Made by a program: the position numbers and the translations under genes
Notes under the pieces: model-generated
What the model was told of the DNA's origin: nothing
Database searches by the model: none
The model's input: only the letters and a program-made list of their open reading frames with translations
In this document: positions 41,214 through 49,205 of the stretch, one piece after another
How positions within the stretch are numbered: position 1 is the first letter of the stretch
How the letters are laid out: the number at the start of each line of letters is the position of its first letter
From: Streptomyces cinnabarinus
GTDB lineage: Bacteria > Actinomycetota > Actinomycetes > Streptomycetales > Streptomycetaceae
Length of the DNA: 64,000 nt
NCBI RefSeq assembly: GCF_027270315.1
Contig: NZ_CP114413.1
Location: forward strand, 620,001-684,000
Reading direction: 5' to 3'

Positions 41214-41573
41214 TCATCCCCACATCGCCCCGGCGAGCCACACCCCCGCGAAGGCCGCGCCCAGGCCGAGGGTCACGCTGCCGACGACGTTCGCCACGGC
41301 GTAGCGCCCGGCGCCGGTCTCGGCCAGCCGGAGGGTCTCGTAGGAGAAGGTCGAGTACGTCGTCAGCGCCCCGCACAGTCCGGTGCCGAGCAGCAGCTGG
41401 ACGTCGGTGCTCGCGGCTCCGGTGACCAGGCCGAGGATCAGACAGCCGGTGATGTTGACCGCGAAGGTGCCCCAGGGGAACACCGAGTCGTGCCGGGACT
41501 GCACCGCACGGTCGGTGAGATAGCGCAGCGGGGCACCGACCACGGCGCCCGCGACGACCAGCAGCCAGTTCAC
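41214..41573 (-). CDS. crcB: Fluoride channel subunit FluC/CrcB (second copy)
   Basis: A 119-residue, four-helix membrane protein of the FluC family, which exports fluoride through a double-barrelled antiparallel dimer. VVGAPLRYLTD (the G-x-x-x-R-Y motif of helix 1) and GLCGALTTYSTFSYE (the polar T-T-x-S-T-F track) are present. The GTG start overlaps the stop of the DUF190 gene by 4 bp. With the first copy at 41923 it probably forms a heterodimer, as in many Gram-positive bacteria. Confidence 0.9.
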   Translation of the reverse strand: MNWLLVVAGAVVGAPLRYLTDRAVQSRHDSVFPWGTFAVNITGCLILGLVTGAASTDVQLLLGTGLCGALTTYSTFSYETLRLAETGAGRYAVANVVGSVTLGLGAAFAGVWLAGAMWG

Positions 41574-41926
41574 GTCGGGTTCTCACCTTCGCCGCGGCCG
41601 GCGTACCGGATGACCTCGCAGTCGTCGAGGATCACCAGCCCCTCGGTGACGAGTTCGTCGAGCCGCGGCAGAAAGGCCCGCACCCGCTCCTCGGTGTCGA
41701 CGATCACGATCGCCACCGGAAGGTCCTCGCTCAGGGACAGCAGCCGTGAGGTGTGGATCAGGGACGAGGCGCCGAATCCCTCGATGCCGCGGAAGACGCT
41801 GGCTCCGGCCAGCCCCGCGGCGTGGGCGCGGTGCACGATCTCGCTGTACAGGGGCCGGTGGTGCCAGGTGTCGTGCTCGCCGACGAAGACGGTCACGCGC
41901 AGCGCGCGGCCGGTCAGTCGCGTCAT
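41570..41926 (-). CDS. DUF190 (PII-like) protein between two FluC genes
   Basis: A 118-residue protein of the DUF190 family, a PII-like ferredoxin fold: ALRVTVFVGEHDTWHHRPLY, then YSEIVHRAHAAGLAGASVFR, GIEGFGASS and LPVAIVIVDTEERVRAFLP. DUF190 genes are often found beside crcB/fluC, but the role of the protein is not established; binding of a nucleotide to regulate the channel is a guess from PII proteins. Start and stop overlap the flanking fluC genes by 4 bp each, so all three are made as a unit. Confidence 0.88.
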   Translation of the reverse strand: MTRLTGRALRVTVFVGEHDTWHHRPLYSEIVHRAHAAGLAGASVFRGIEGFGASSLIHTSRLLSLSEDLPVAIVIVDTEERVRAFLPRLDELVTEGLVILDDCEVIRYAGRGEGENPT

Positions 41927-42384
41927 GGCTGCCTCCGCTTCAGGACGCGGCGGGTCGCCGTCGCGGCGAGCCACACCGCCGTGAGAGCCGCGAGAGGGGT
42001 CGCGGCCAGGTAGGCCAGGCCCGTCTCCGGGTGACCGGAGTCGATCAGTCCCCGGATGTCGACGGCGTACGTCGAGAAGGTGGTGAAGCCGCCGAGCACT
42101 CCGGTGCCGAGGAAGTGGCGGACCAGGCGGTGGGCGGGCCACGCCTCCGTGATGAGGACCATGAAGACGCCGATCACGGCGCAGCCGGCGACATTGGTCC
42201 AGAAGGTCACCCAGGGGAATCCGCCCGGCTGGAGGGGCCACCCCAGGGTCAGCGCGTAGCGGGCCGTGGCCCCGAGGGCGCCGCCCGCCGCGACCACGGC
42301 GACCACCGGGCCCTGACCGCGCAGGAGGGGCGCTCGCGCGGGGCGGGTCCGGGCCGGCGGGCTCTCGGTGCCGGGGGCTGTCAT
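41923..42384 (-). CDS. crcB: Fluoride channel subunit FluC/CrcB (first copy)
   Basis: A 153-residue four-helix FluC protein: VVAAGGALGATARYALTLGW is helix 1 with the G-A-x-x-R-Y motif, FWTNVAGCAVIGVFMVL carries the conserved Asn of helix 2, and GGFTTFSTYAVD the phenylalanine/serine-threonine track. A 25-residue Pro/Arg-rich cytoplasmic extension precedes helix 1. It is first in the fluC-DUF190-fluC operon. I looked for a fluoride riboswitch in the upstream leader and did not see its conserved GATGG...CC elements. Confidence 0.9.
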   Translation of the reverse strand: MTAPGTESPPARTRPARAPLLRGQGPVVAVVAAGGALGATARYALTLGWPLQPGGFPWVTFWTNVAGCAVIGVFMVLITEAWPAHRLVRHFLGTGVLGGFTTFSTYAVDIRGLIDSGHPETGLAYLAATPLAALTAVWLAATATRRVLKRRQP

Positions 42385-42551
42385 GGTCGTGGGTCTCCTA
42401 CTCGCCGGGGCCCGGGACTGCGGGCACGCGCCAGTGCAAGTAGGGACCGTTGGCGGCGACTGTGCCGCGGTTCGGGTACGGCGGGCCCCACCGCCGCGCC
42501 GCGAGGATCAGCGCGGCCGGGAACCAGCGTAACGCGGGGTGTTCGGGCAGG

Positions 42552-43514
42552 TCACTTCGGGGCGGGCGGCTCGCACAGGGCGATGCCGCTTTCCCAGACG
42601 CTGCCCAGGACGAGGTGGCCGGCGGCCTCGCAGACGCTGGTGACCATGCGGAAGCGGGAGCGGTGGCGGGTCAGGTGGTGGACGGTCGTGCCGGTGTCGT
42701 CGACGGCCAGGACGCCGATCGTGCCGGTGGGGCGGAAGGGGGCGCGCACGGCGACGCGGGCGGCGGCCCGGCGGACCGCCGGCGAGGCACGGTGCAGCAG
42801 GTCCAGGGGCGGGACCCGGGGACCCGCGAGGGCGACCCAGAGGGGGCCGTCGGGGGCGCCGCGCCACAGGTTGTCGGGCATGCCGGGCAGGCCCTCGACG
42901 AAGGGTTCGGCCCGGCCCGCCTTCGGGCCGGTGAGCCAGTAGCGGGTGAGGCGGCAGGCGCCGGTCTCGGCGACGACGAGGAAGGACTCGTCGGCGCTCG
43001 GCGCGAGGCCGTTGGCGAACTCCAGTCCCTCCAGGAGGACTTCGGGGCTGTCCGCGCCGGGCGCGAGGCGCAGCAGGCGGCCCGTGCCGGTGTGTTCGGT
43101 CAGCTCGCCGATCCACTGCTCCAGGCCGTAGCGGCGGCTGGAGACGGTGAAGCAGATGCTGCCGTCGGACAGGGCGACGACGTTGCTGGCGAACCGGAGC
43201 GGCTCCCCCGCCACCGAGTCGGCGAGGATGCGGACGGTGCCGTCGGTGAGGTCGACGCGGAGCAGTCCTCGCTCGGCGTCGCAGACCAACAGGGAGTCGT
43301 CGGTGAGCAGTTCGAGGCCGAGGGGGCGGCCGCCGGTCTCGGCGAGCACGGTGACACGGGCGCGGACGGGGTCGGCCAGGCGGTCGAGCCGCAGGATGCG
43401 GCCGTCCTCGACTCCGGTGACGACCCGGCCGCGGGTGTCGGCCACCACGTCCTCGGGGCCGCGGCCGCCGATGGCGAGATACCGGTGCGGGACCAGCGTG
43501 CGGGGATGGTTCAT
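42552..43514 (-). CDS. SMP-30/gluconolactonase/strictosidine-synthase-like protein
   Basis: A 320-residue six-bladed beta-propeller of the calcium-dependent phosphotriesterase superfamily: GPEDVVADTRGRVVTGVEDG is the first blade, LLVCDAERGLLRVDL the second, VVALSDGSICFTVSSRRYGL follows, and GLEFANGLAPSADESFLVVA holds the conserved Asn for the metal. The middle pattern (RYWLTGPKAG then LPGMPDNLWRG) is that of strictosidine-synthase-like lactonases. No signal peptide is present. It precedes no operon partner, but the ArsR-type gene begins upstream and ends 9 bp before it, so the two are probably co-transcribed. Confidence 0.85.
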   Translation of the reverse strand: MNHPRTLVPHRYLAIGGRGPEDVVADTRGRVVTGVEDGRILRLDRLADPVRARVTVLAETGGRPLGLELLTDDSLLVCDAERGLLRVDLTDGTVRILADSVAGEPLRFASNVVALSDGSICFTVSSRRYGLEQWIGELTEHTGTGRLLRLAPGADSPEVLLEGLEFANGLAPSADESFLVVAETGACRLTRYWLTGPKAGRAEPFVEGLPGMPDNLWRGAPDGPLWVALAGPRVPPLDLLHRASPAVRRAAARVAVRAPFRPTGTIGVLAVDDTGTTVHHLTRHRSRFRMVTSVCEAAGHLVLGSVWESGIALCEPPAPK

Positions 43515-43523
43515 GCGCTCCTC

Positions 43524-43811
43524 CTACCAGCCCTTCTCGAACATCCGGGCGACCTCGGCGATACGGACCTCGTCGCGCCGGTAGTAGACGCGCCGCCGGA
43601 TCCTGCGTGTGCGCAGCAGGCCGATCCCGGCGAGCAGGTTCAGATGACTGTCGGCGACCGGGCGGTCGACCCCGAGCTTGGCGGCGACACTGTCGGAGGT
43701 GACGCCGTCCTCCACGGGATCGCCGTGCCGCTGGGCCGGAAAGTGCGCGGCCGGATCCTTCAGCCACTCCAGGATGTCCAGACGCCTCTCGTTCACAGGT
43801 GTCCTCAACAT
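43524..43811 (-). CDS. ArsR-type winged-helix regulator
   Basis: A 95-residue regulator: NERRLDILEWLKDPAAHFPA, then SVAAKLGVDRPVADSHLNLL (recognition helix) and GLLRTRRIRRRVYYRRDEVR (the wing). This form with an Ala/His/Phe-Pro loop is common among Streptomyces ArsR proteins that have no visible metal-binding cysteines, so it is probably not a metal sensor. The ATG at 43811 has GGAGGGG upstream. The inverted repeat at 43908-43936 lies 97 bp in front of it and is a candidate operator. Confidence 0.82.
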   Translation of the reverse strand: MLRTPVNERRLDILEWLKDPAAHFPAQRHGDPVEDGVTSDSVAAKLGVDRPVADSHLNLLAGIGLLRTRRIRRRVYYRRDEVRIAEVARMFEKGW

Positions 43812-43907
43812 CGCGTCCCCTCCGTCCGGTCCTCCTCGAAGCGCGTGTTCCCACTGTCCCGCAGACGATGCCGACATGTCCGGCACTCTCCACGTCTTGG
43901 CCGGTAC

Positions 43908-43936
43908 CGAACTGCCGTACGAGAGACGGCAGTTCG
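43908..43936. promoter_or_regulatory. Perfect 11-bp inverted repeat in front of the ArsR-type gene
   Basis: CGAACTGCCGT (43908-43918) and ACGGCAGTTCG (43926-43936) pair perfectly around a 7-bp centre. It lies between the ArsR start and the galactanase terminator. Its low GC for this genome and its position favour a regulator-binding site, though a second terminator for the galactanase transcript is possible. Confidence 0.55.
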
Positions 43937-43953
43937 TCCCTGGTCCGAGGAAT

Positions 43954-43985
43954 GGGCCCGGCCGCGCGTTCCCGCGGCCGGGCCC
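43954..43985 (-). terminator. Hairpin terminator after the galactanase gene
   Basis: GGGCCCGGCCGCG (43954-43966) and CGCGGCCGGGCCC (43973-43985) are perfect 13-bp arms with a 6-nt loop, 16 bp beyond the galactanase stop codon. It has no U-tract. Confidence 0.75.
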
Positions 43986-44001
43986 CGGTGCCCGTGATGG
44001 G

Positions 44002-45561
44002 TCAGCGGTGGCTGAACCACGTCATCGCGGGGAGCGCCTTGTCGTCGTAGCCGAACAGGGCCTGGTTCTCCCAGCCATTGCCGGAGGAGGCATCGGTCGG
44101 GTCCCAGCCGTTGCCGGAGACCGCGGTCCAGGTCGACTCCCAGTAGAAGACACCCAGTCCACGGCCGTTCGGGACGGCCTCCACGATGCTCGCGATGTCG
44201 TTCATCCAGCGGGTCTGGCCGGCGGTGGTGGCCGGGTAGCCGGAGACGAGCTCGCTGTCGAGGTCGATGATGTTCTCGTGCGTGTCCTCGCTGTCGAGCC
44301 GGAAGGGGTAGGCCGTCTCGGCGACGAAGACCGGCTTGCCGTAGCGGGTCGCGGCGTCGTCCAGGGTGGTCTGGAAGTCGTAGAGCGTGCCGTGCCAGTA
44401 GCCGTAGTACGACAGGCCGATGACGTCGAACTTCACGCCGCCCGCGACCGCGCTGTCGAACCACCAGCGGGTGCCGGAGAGGTCACCGCCCTTGGCGAGG
44501 TGCAGGGCGACGGTCGTGGACGAGTTGACCGCCTTGACGGCGTCGTAGCCGCTGTTGAGCAGTCCGGCCAGCTGCGACCAGTTGTCGGTGGAGCCCTCCG
44601 ACCACAGCATGCCGCCGTTGATCTCATTGCCGACCTGGACCATGTCGGCGGTGGTGCCCTGCGCCTTCAGCGCGTTGAGCACGTCGTACGTGTGGTTGTA
44701 CACGTCCGTCTTCAGCTGGCTGTAGGAGTGGCCGGACCAGGCGGCGGGCTTGCTCTGGGCGCCTGGGTCGGCCCAGGTGTCCGAGTAGTGGAAGTCCACC
44801 AGGAGCTTCATGCCCTGGGCTTTGATGCGCTTGGCCAGCGCCAGGACCTCCGCCTTGCCGTTGTAGCCGTCGGCCGCGTTCACCCAGACCTTGACGCGGG
44901 CGTAGTTCTGCCCGGCGGACTTCAGGATGGCGAGCGCGTCGCCGGTCGTGCCGGAGCTGTTCTTGTAACTGCCGCCGAGGGCCTCGCTCTTGGCGAGGGA
45001 GGAGACGTCGGAGCCCTTGATCGAGGTGCCGCCGGTGCCCGAGGCGAAGGTCAGGTCGTCGACGTTGAGCCAGTTGCCCGCGTTGGCGTCGCTGTTGATG
45101 CTGATGGTGCACTGGTTGTTGGTGACGCTGACCGGCACCACGATCCGGATCCAACCGCTGCTGGAGACCGGGAGGTTGGTGCGCTGCTCGGTGCCGCCGC
45201 AGTTCTTCAGGGCTATGTAGGCGGAGTTCTGCCCGCCGCCGGAGCGGACCCAGGCGGTGAGCCTGTAATTGCCGTTGGTCAGCCCGGAGAGGTACTGGTA
45301 CGTCTCCACCTTGTAGGCGGACGACGACCAGTGGCTGAGGCGATAACTCCCGCCGTGGCCGCCGGACTCGGAGAACGAGGCGGCAGTCGTGCCGTACTCG
45401 GACCAGCCGGCCGGAGCGGCGGCGCCCGCGCCGTCGGACTCGAAACCGCCGTTGGTGAGGGTGCTGGCCGCCTGGGCGGTCTGCGCGGGCAGGGCGGTGA
45501 GGGCGAGCCCGGCCGCGAGCGGCGGCAGCAGGGCCTTGAGGGTGCGTCTGGGATGGAACAT
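44002..45561 (-). CDS. ganB: Secreted arabinogalactan endo-beta-1,4-galactanase, GH53 with N-terminal carbohydrate-binding module
   Basis: A 519-residue exported enzyme that cleaves beta-1,4-galactan outside the cell. The signal peptide ends near residue 32 (AQTAQAAS). Residues about 33-175 form a jelly-roll module (LTNGGFESDGAGAAAPAGWS; VTNNQCTISINSDANAGNW), probably CBM61, the galactan-binding type found on GH53 enzymes. The GH53 barrel (about 180-519) has the acid/base E313 in VQVGNEINGG and the nucleophile E415 in FVAETAYPF, with WVNAADGYNG and LLVDFHYSDTWADPG as family marks. It follows the GH42 gene across two hairpins, so its expression may be tuned separately. Confidence 0.93.
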   Translation of the reverse strand: MFHPRRTLKALLPPLAAGLALTALPAQTAQAASTLTNGGFESDGAGAAAPAGWSEYGTTAASFSESGGHGGSYRLSHWSSSAYKVETYQYLSGLTNGNYRLTAWVRSGGGQNSAYIALKNCGGTEQRTNLPVSSSGWIRIVVPVSVTNNQCTISINSDANAGNWLNVDDLTFASGTGGTSIKGSDVSSLAKSEALGGSYKNSSGTTGDALAILKSAGQNYARVKVWVNAADGYNGKAEVLALAKRIKAQGMKLLVDFHYSDTWADPGAQSKPAAWSGHSYSQLKTDVYNHTYDVLNALKAQGTTADMVQVGNEINGGMLWSEGSTDNWSQLAGLLNSGYDAVKAVNSSTTVALHLAKGGDLSGTRWWFDSAVAGGVKFDVIGLSYYGYWHGTLYDFQTTLDDAATRYGKPVFVAETAYPFRLDSEDTHENIIDLDSELVSGYPATTAGQTRWMNDIASIVEAVPNGRGLGVFYWESTWTAVSGNGWDPTDASSGNGWENQALFGYDDKALPAMTWFSHR

Positions 45562-45601
45562 CGGCGTCCGTCGTCCCTTCGACGTGAATGGGGTTGGGGG
45601 T

Positions 45602-45672
45602 GCCCCGCATCGAGCGGCCGGTGCGGGGCGCCCCTCCGCCCGCGGCTCTCGTGGCACGCGCGGGCGGAGGGG
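45602..45672 (-). terminator. Two adjacent hairpins between the beta-galactosidase and galactanase genes
   Basis: Reading leftward from the GH42 stop, CCCCTCCGCCCGCG (45631-45644) and CGCGGGCGGAGGGG (45659-45672) form perfect 14-bp arms with a 14-nt loop. Next is GCCCCGCA (45602-45609) with TGCGGGGC (45622-45629). The first begins 8 bp past the GH42 stop. They look like a partial terminator or an mRNA processing/stability element between two genes of one pathway. Confidence 0.68.
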
Positions 45673-45679
45673 AGTCGGT

Positions 45680-47701
45680 TCAGCCGTCGAGCCGGACGAC
45701 CCGGACGGCTCCGGCGGGCACTTCGAGGCGGCCCGCGGCTCGTTCGCCCGTGAGCAGTTCGGTGCCGGGCGCTTCCAGCGGCACCTTGGCGTCCGACGGG
45801 CTGTGGTTGATCGCGAAGAGGTAGTCGCCGGACTCGCCGGCCCGGCGGACCACCTCGACGTCGTGCGGCAGATCGGCGCGCGGGGCGATCCGGGCGTCCT
45901 CGGCGGCCCGGCCGAGCAGGGCCTCCAGGCCGTGCGCGTCGAGGCGGGTGGAGACGTACCAGGCGGTGCCCGCGCCGAGCTTGTGCCGGGTGACGGCGGG
46001 GCGGCCCGTGGTGAGTCCGTCGGCGTAGGTCCACACCGTCTCGGCCTCGCCGGGCACCACGAACTCGGTCCAGACGTCGCCGGTGAGCTCGGCGCCGTCG
46101 GGGCCGGTGATCCGGACCGTGTCGCCCTTGAGCAGCGGGGAGAACTCCTCGACGGTCAGGCCCAGGACGTCCCGCAGCGCGCCGGGGTAGGCGCCCTCGT
46201 GCACGGCGTCGTGCTCGTCGACGATGCCGGAGAAGTACGACACGACGAGGGTGCCGCCGTTCTCGGCGTACTCCCTGAGGTTGTTCCCGGCCGCCTCCGT
46301 CATCAGGTAGAGGGCGGGGACGACGACCAGGGGGTAGGCCGACAGGTCGGCCTCGGGGTGGGCGAAGTCGACCGTGAGGTGGCGGTCGTAGAGGGCCTCG
46401 TAGAAGGCGTCCGCGCGCTCGCGCGGGTCGTGGTCCTCGCTGGGGCGCCAGTCGAGGGTCTGCGCCCACCAGGAGTGCCAGTCCCACAGGACGGCCACAT
46501 CCGCCCGGGTGCGGGTGCCGCGGATCGTGCTCAACGAGTCCAGGGACGCGCCGAGCTCGACGACCTCGCGCCACACGCGGGTGTCGGTGCCGCCGTGCGG
46601 GACCATCGCCGAGTGGAACTTCTCGGCGCCGCGCCGGGACTGCCGCCACTGGAAGAACATGGCGCCCTCGGAGCCGCGCGCCACATGGGCCAGGGAGTTG
46701 CGGGCCATCTGACCGGGGGCCTTGGCGGGGTTGCGGGGCTGCCAGTTGACGCCCGAGGTGGAGTGCTCCAGCAGGATCCAGGGCGCTCCCCCGGCCACCG
46801 AGCGGGTGAGGTCGGCGGCCATGGCGAGGTTGACGTGGGTGCGGCGGCCGTCGGTGATCAGGTAGTGGTCGTTGGTGACGATGTCGACCGCACGGCCCCA
46901 GGCCCAGTAGTCGACCGAGTCGCACTGGCTGAGGGCGGTCATGAAGTTGGTCGTCACCGGGACGCCGGGCGTGAGGCGGTGCAGGATGTCCCGCTCCATG
47001 ACGAAGTTCTCGCGCATGGTGGCGTCGGCGAACCGCTTGTAGTCCAGCGCCTGGGCCGGGTTGCCGACGGTCGGTGTGGTGCGCGGCGGGTTGATCTGGT
47101 CGAAGCCGGTGTAGCGCTGGCCCCAGAAGGCGGTGCCCCAGGCCTCGTTCACCGCCTCGACGGTGCCGTAGGTGGTGGCCAGCCAGCGGCGGAAGTGGGC
47201 GGCGCAGGAGTCGCAGTAGCAGGCGGAGACGGGGACGCCGTACTCGTTGTGCACGTGCCACATGGCCAGCGCCGGGTGGTCGGCGTAGCGCTCGGCGAGC
47301 CTGGTGGTGATGTCGGCGGCGGCGGCGCGGTAGTCGGCGTTGCTGTGGCAGATGGCGCCGCGGGAGCCGAACTCGTAGCGCGTGCCGTCGGCGGCCAGCG
47401 GCAGGGCCTCGGGGTGCTCCCGGTAGAACCAGACCGGCGGGACCACGGTGGGGGTGCCGAGGTCGACCCGGATGCCGTTGTCGTGCAGCAGGTCGAGCAG
47501 GCGGTCCAGCCAGCCGAAGTCGTACGCGCCGCGCGCGGGCTCCAGCAGCGCCCAGGAGAAGATCCCGGCGCTCACCATCGTGACGCCGGCCTCGCGCATC
47601 AGCCGGACGTCCTCCTGCCAGACGCTTTCCGGCCACTGCTCGGGGTTGTAGTCCCCACCGAAGGCGAGCCTGGTGAGGCCCTTGGGGGTGGTCTCCGGCA
47701 T
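45680..47701 (-). CDS. ganA: Beta-galactosidase, glycoside hydrolase family 42
   Basis: A 673-residue intracellular enzyme that removes galactose from galacto-oligosaccharides. The GH42 barrel carries the acid/base E153 (WHVHNEYG) and the nucleophile E312 (ILLEHSTSGVNW). Cys residues at about 118, 161, 163 and 166 (CYCDSC) form the family's zinc site. The trimerisation domain (about 390-600) and a C-terminal beta-domain follow. The ATG at 47701 begins with the usual TRLAFGGDYNPEQWPESVW. It faces away from the galacto-oligosaccharide importer and sits upstream of the galactanase. Confidence 0.94.
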   Translation of the reverse strand: MPETTPKGLTRLAFGGDYNPEQWPESVWQEDVRLMREAGVTMVSAGIFSWALLEPARGAYDFGWLDRLLDLLHDNGIRVDLGTPTVVPPVWFYREHPEALPLAADGTRYEFGSRGAICHSNADYRAAAADITTRLAERYADHPALAMWHVHNEYGVPVSACYCDSCAAHFRRWLATTYGTVEAVNEAWGTAFWGQRYTGFDQINPPRTTPTVGNPAQALDYKRFADATMRENFVMERDILHRLTPGVPVTTNFMTALSQCDSVDYWAWGRAVDIVTNDHYLITDGRRTHVNLAMAADLTRSVAGGAPWILLEHSTSGVNWQPRNPAKAPGQMARNSLAHVARGSEGAMFFQWRQSRRGAEKFHSAMVPHGGTDTRVWREVVELGASLDSLSTIRGTRTRADVAVLWDWHSWWAQTLDWRPSEDHDPRERADAFYEALYDRHLTVDFAHPEADLSAYPLVVVPALYLMTEAAGNNLREYAENGGTLVVSYFSGIVDEHDAVHEGAYPGALRDVLGLTVEEFSPLLKGDTVRITGPDGAELTGDVWTEFVVPGEAETVWTYADGLTTGRPAVTRHKLGAGTAWYVSTRLDAHGLEALLGRAAEDARIAPRADLPHDVEVVRRAGESGDYLFAINHSPSDAKVPLEAPGTELLTGERAAGRLEVPAGAVRVVRLDG

Positions 47702-47789
47702 GGAATCTCTCCCGGGTAATCGATCATTTGGGAACGTGCACACACATCATCCGTGGCGCGAGCCCAACATAACCGCACAGCAACAACCA

Positions 47790-47832
47790 TTGACAAGTGT
47801 CCGGGATGTTTCTCTACTGTGAACGCTCACAG
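47790..47832 (+). promoter_or_regulatory. Promoter and LacI-type operator for the galactan importer operon
   Basis: TTGACA (47790-47795) is followed after 17 bp by TCTACT (47813-47818), a good sigma-70-like promoter. The palindrome CTGTGAACGCTCACAG (47817-47832) overlaps the expected transcription start and has the ACGC centre typical of LacI-family operators. The LacI regulator encoded at the end of the same operon is the likely ligand. A weaker, similar site, TGGGAACGTGCACA at 47729-47742, lies before the beta-galactosidase gene and could co-repress it. Confidence 0.75.
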
Positions 47833-47885
47833 AAGCATGGCAGGTTCTCGCAGCAGGCGGGAACCCCAGGTCAGGGGAGAGATCC

Positions 47886-49205
47886 ATGCCCAACACCAGG
47901 CGCAGCCGCCTCGTGGCATCCACCATCGCCGTCGTCCTCGGAGCCACCACGCTCGCCGCGTGCGGCTCGTCCGACGACGAGACCGAGGCCGCGTCGGGAC
48001 CGGTCTCGCTGACGTACTGGACCTGGACGCCCGGCATGGACAAGGTCGTCGACCTCTGGAACAACGGCCCGGGCAAGAAGGACCAGATCAAGGTCACGGT
48101 GAAGAAGCAGGCGTCCGGCGACACGCTGGTCACCAAGATCCTCACCGCGCACAAGGCCGGCAAGGCCCCGGACCTGGTGCAGGCCGAGTACCAGGCGCTG
48201 CCGACCCTGGTCAGCAATGACGCGCTGGCCGACATAGCCAAGGACACCGGCGACGCGAAGAGCAAGTTCGCCGACGGCGTGTGGCAGCAGACCACGCTCG
48301 GCACGGACGCGGTCTACGCGGTCCCGCAGGACATCGGCCCGATGATGTTCTACTACCGCGCGGACCTCTTCAAGAAGTACGGCCTCGAAGTCCCCAAGAC
48401 CTGGGAGGAGTTCGCCGAGACCGCGGGGAAGCTGAAGAAGGAGTCCCCGGACACCGACCTCACCACGTTCTCCGCCAACGACTCCGGTCTCTTCGCGGGC
48501 CTGGCCCAGCAGGCCGGCGCCCAGTGGTGGACCACCGAGGGCGAGCAGTGGAAGGTCGGCATCAACGACGCGGCGACCCAGAAGGTCGCCAAGTTCTGGG
48601 GCGACCTCGTCAAGGAGGGCGCCATCGACAACCAGCCGATGTACACCCCGGCCTGGAACAAGGCGCTCAACACCGGCAAGCAGATCGCCTGGGTCTCCGC
48701 GGTGTGGGCCCCGGGCACGCTGACCACGGCCGCGCCCGACACCAAGGGCAAGTGGGCCATGGCCCCGCTCCCCCAGTGGTCCGAGGGCGAGAACGTCACC
48801 GGCAGCTGGGGTGGCTCCTCCACCGCCGTCACCACGGACTCCGACCACCAGGCGGCCGCCGCCAAGTTCGCCGCCTGGCTGAACACCGACGGCGCGGCCC
48901 TGCAGGCGCTGGCCAAGGAGAGCGGCATCTACCCCGCCGCCACCAACGCCCAGACCTCCGGCGCGTTCACCAGCCCGCCGGAGTACTTCTCGAACCAGGT
49001 CGACTTCTACACCCAGGCCGCCGAGATCGCCAAGAGCACCGCTCCGTCCGCCTGGGGCCCGAACGTGAACGTCGCCTACACGACCTTCAAGGACGCGTTC
49101 GGCGCCGCCGCCAAGAACAAGTCGGACTTCGTGGCCGCCCTGAACACCATGCAGGACGACACCGTCGCCGACATGGAGAAGCAGGGCTTCGAGGTCGCGG
49201 AGTGA
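47886..49205 (+). CDS. ganS: ABC sugar transporter substrate-binding lipoprotein
   Basis: A 439-residue extracellular solute-binding protein (family 1, MalE-like). The lipoprotein signal ends at the lipobox LAAC (residue about 26). VSLTYWTWTPGMDKVVDLWN, DLVQAEYQALPTL, PMMFYYRADLFKKYGL and WNKALNTGKQIAWVSAVW are family traits. It captures oligosaccharides for the two permeases that follow. No ATPase gene is present, as usual in Streptomyces, where a shared MsiK-type ATPase serves many sugar importers. The context (GH42, GH53) points to galacto-oligosaccharides. It has AGGGGAGAG upstream of the ATG. Confidence 0.93.
   Translation: MPNTRRSRLVASTIAVVLGATTLAACGSSDDETEAASGPVSLTYWTWTPGMDKVVDLWNNGPGKKDQIKVTVKKQASGDTLVTKILTAHKAGKAPDLVQAEYQALPTLVSNDALADIAKDTGDAKSKFADGVWQQTTLGTDAVYAVPQDIGPMMFYYRADLFKKYGLEVPKTWEEFAETAGKLKKESPDTDLTTFSANDSGLFAGLAQQAGAQWWTTEGEQWKVGINDAATQKVAKFWGDLVKEGAIDNQPMYTPAWNKALNTGKQIAWVSAVWAPGTLTTAAPDTKGKWAMAPLPQWSEGENVTGSWGGSSTAVTTDSDHQAAAAKFAAWLNTDGAALQALAKESGIYPAATNAQTSGAFTSPPEYFSNQVDFYTQAAEIAKSTAPSAWGPNVNVAYTTFKDAFGAAAKNKSDFVAALNTMQDDTVADMEKQGFEVAE

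Noticed and set aside
42385..42551. Fluoride riboswitch before the FluC operon
   Set aside because: The conserved GATGG...GTTC/CC and pseudoknot elements of the fluoride riboswitch are not present on the coding strand. A short open frame in this region lacks a start and a ribosome-binding site and is not called either.
42508..43893. Long minus-strand frame overlapping the SMP-30-like gene
   Set aside because: Its translation is Arg/Pro/Gly-rich and without motifs; the in-register frame at 42552-43514 gives a coherent propeller protein.
45389..47719. 776-codon open frame opposite the GH42 gene
   Set aside because: Antisense shadow; low-complexity Gly/Val/Ala-rich product without motifs.
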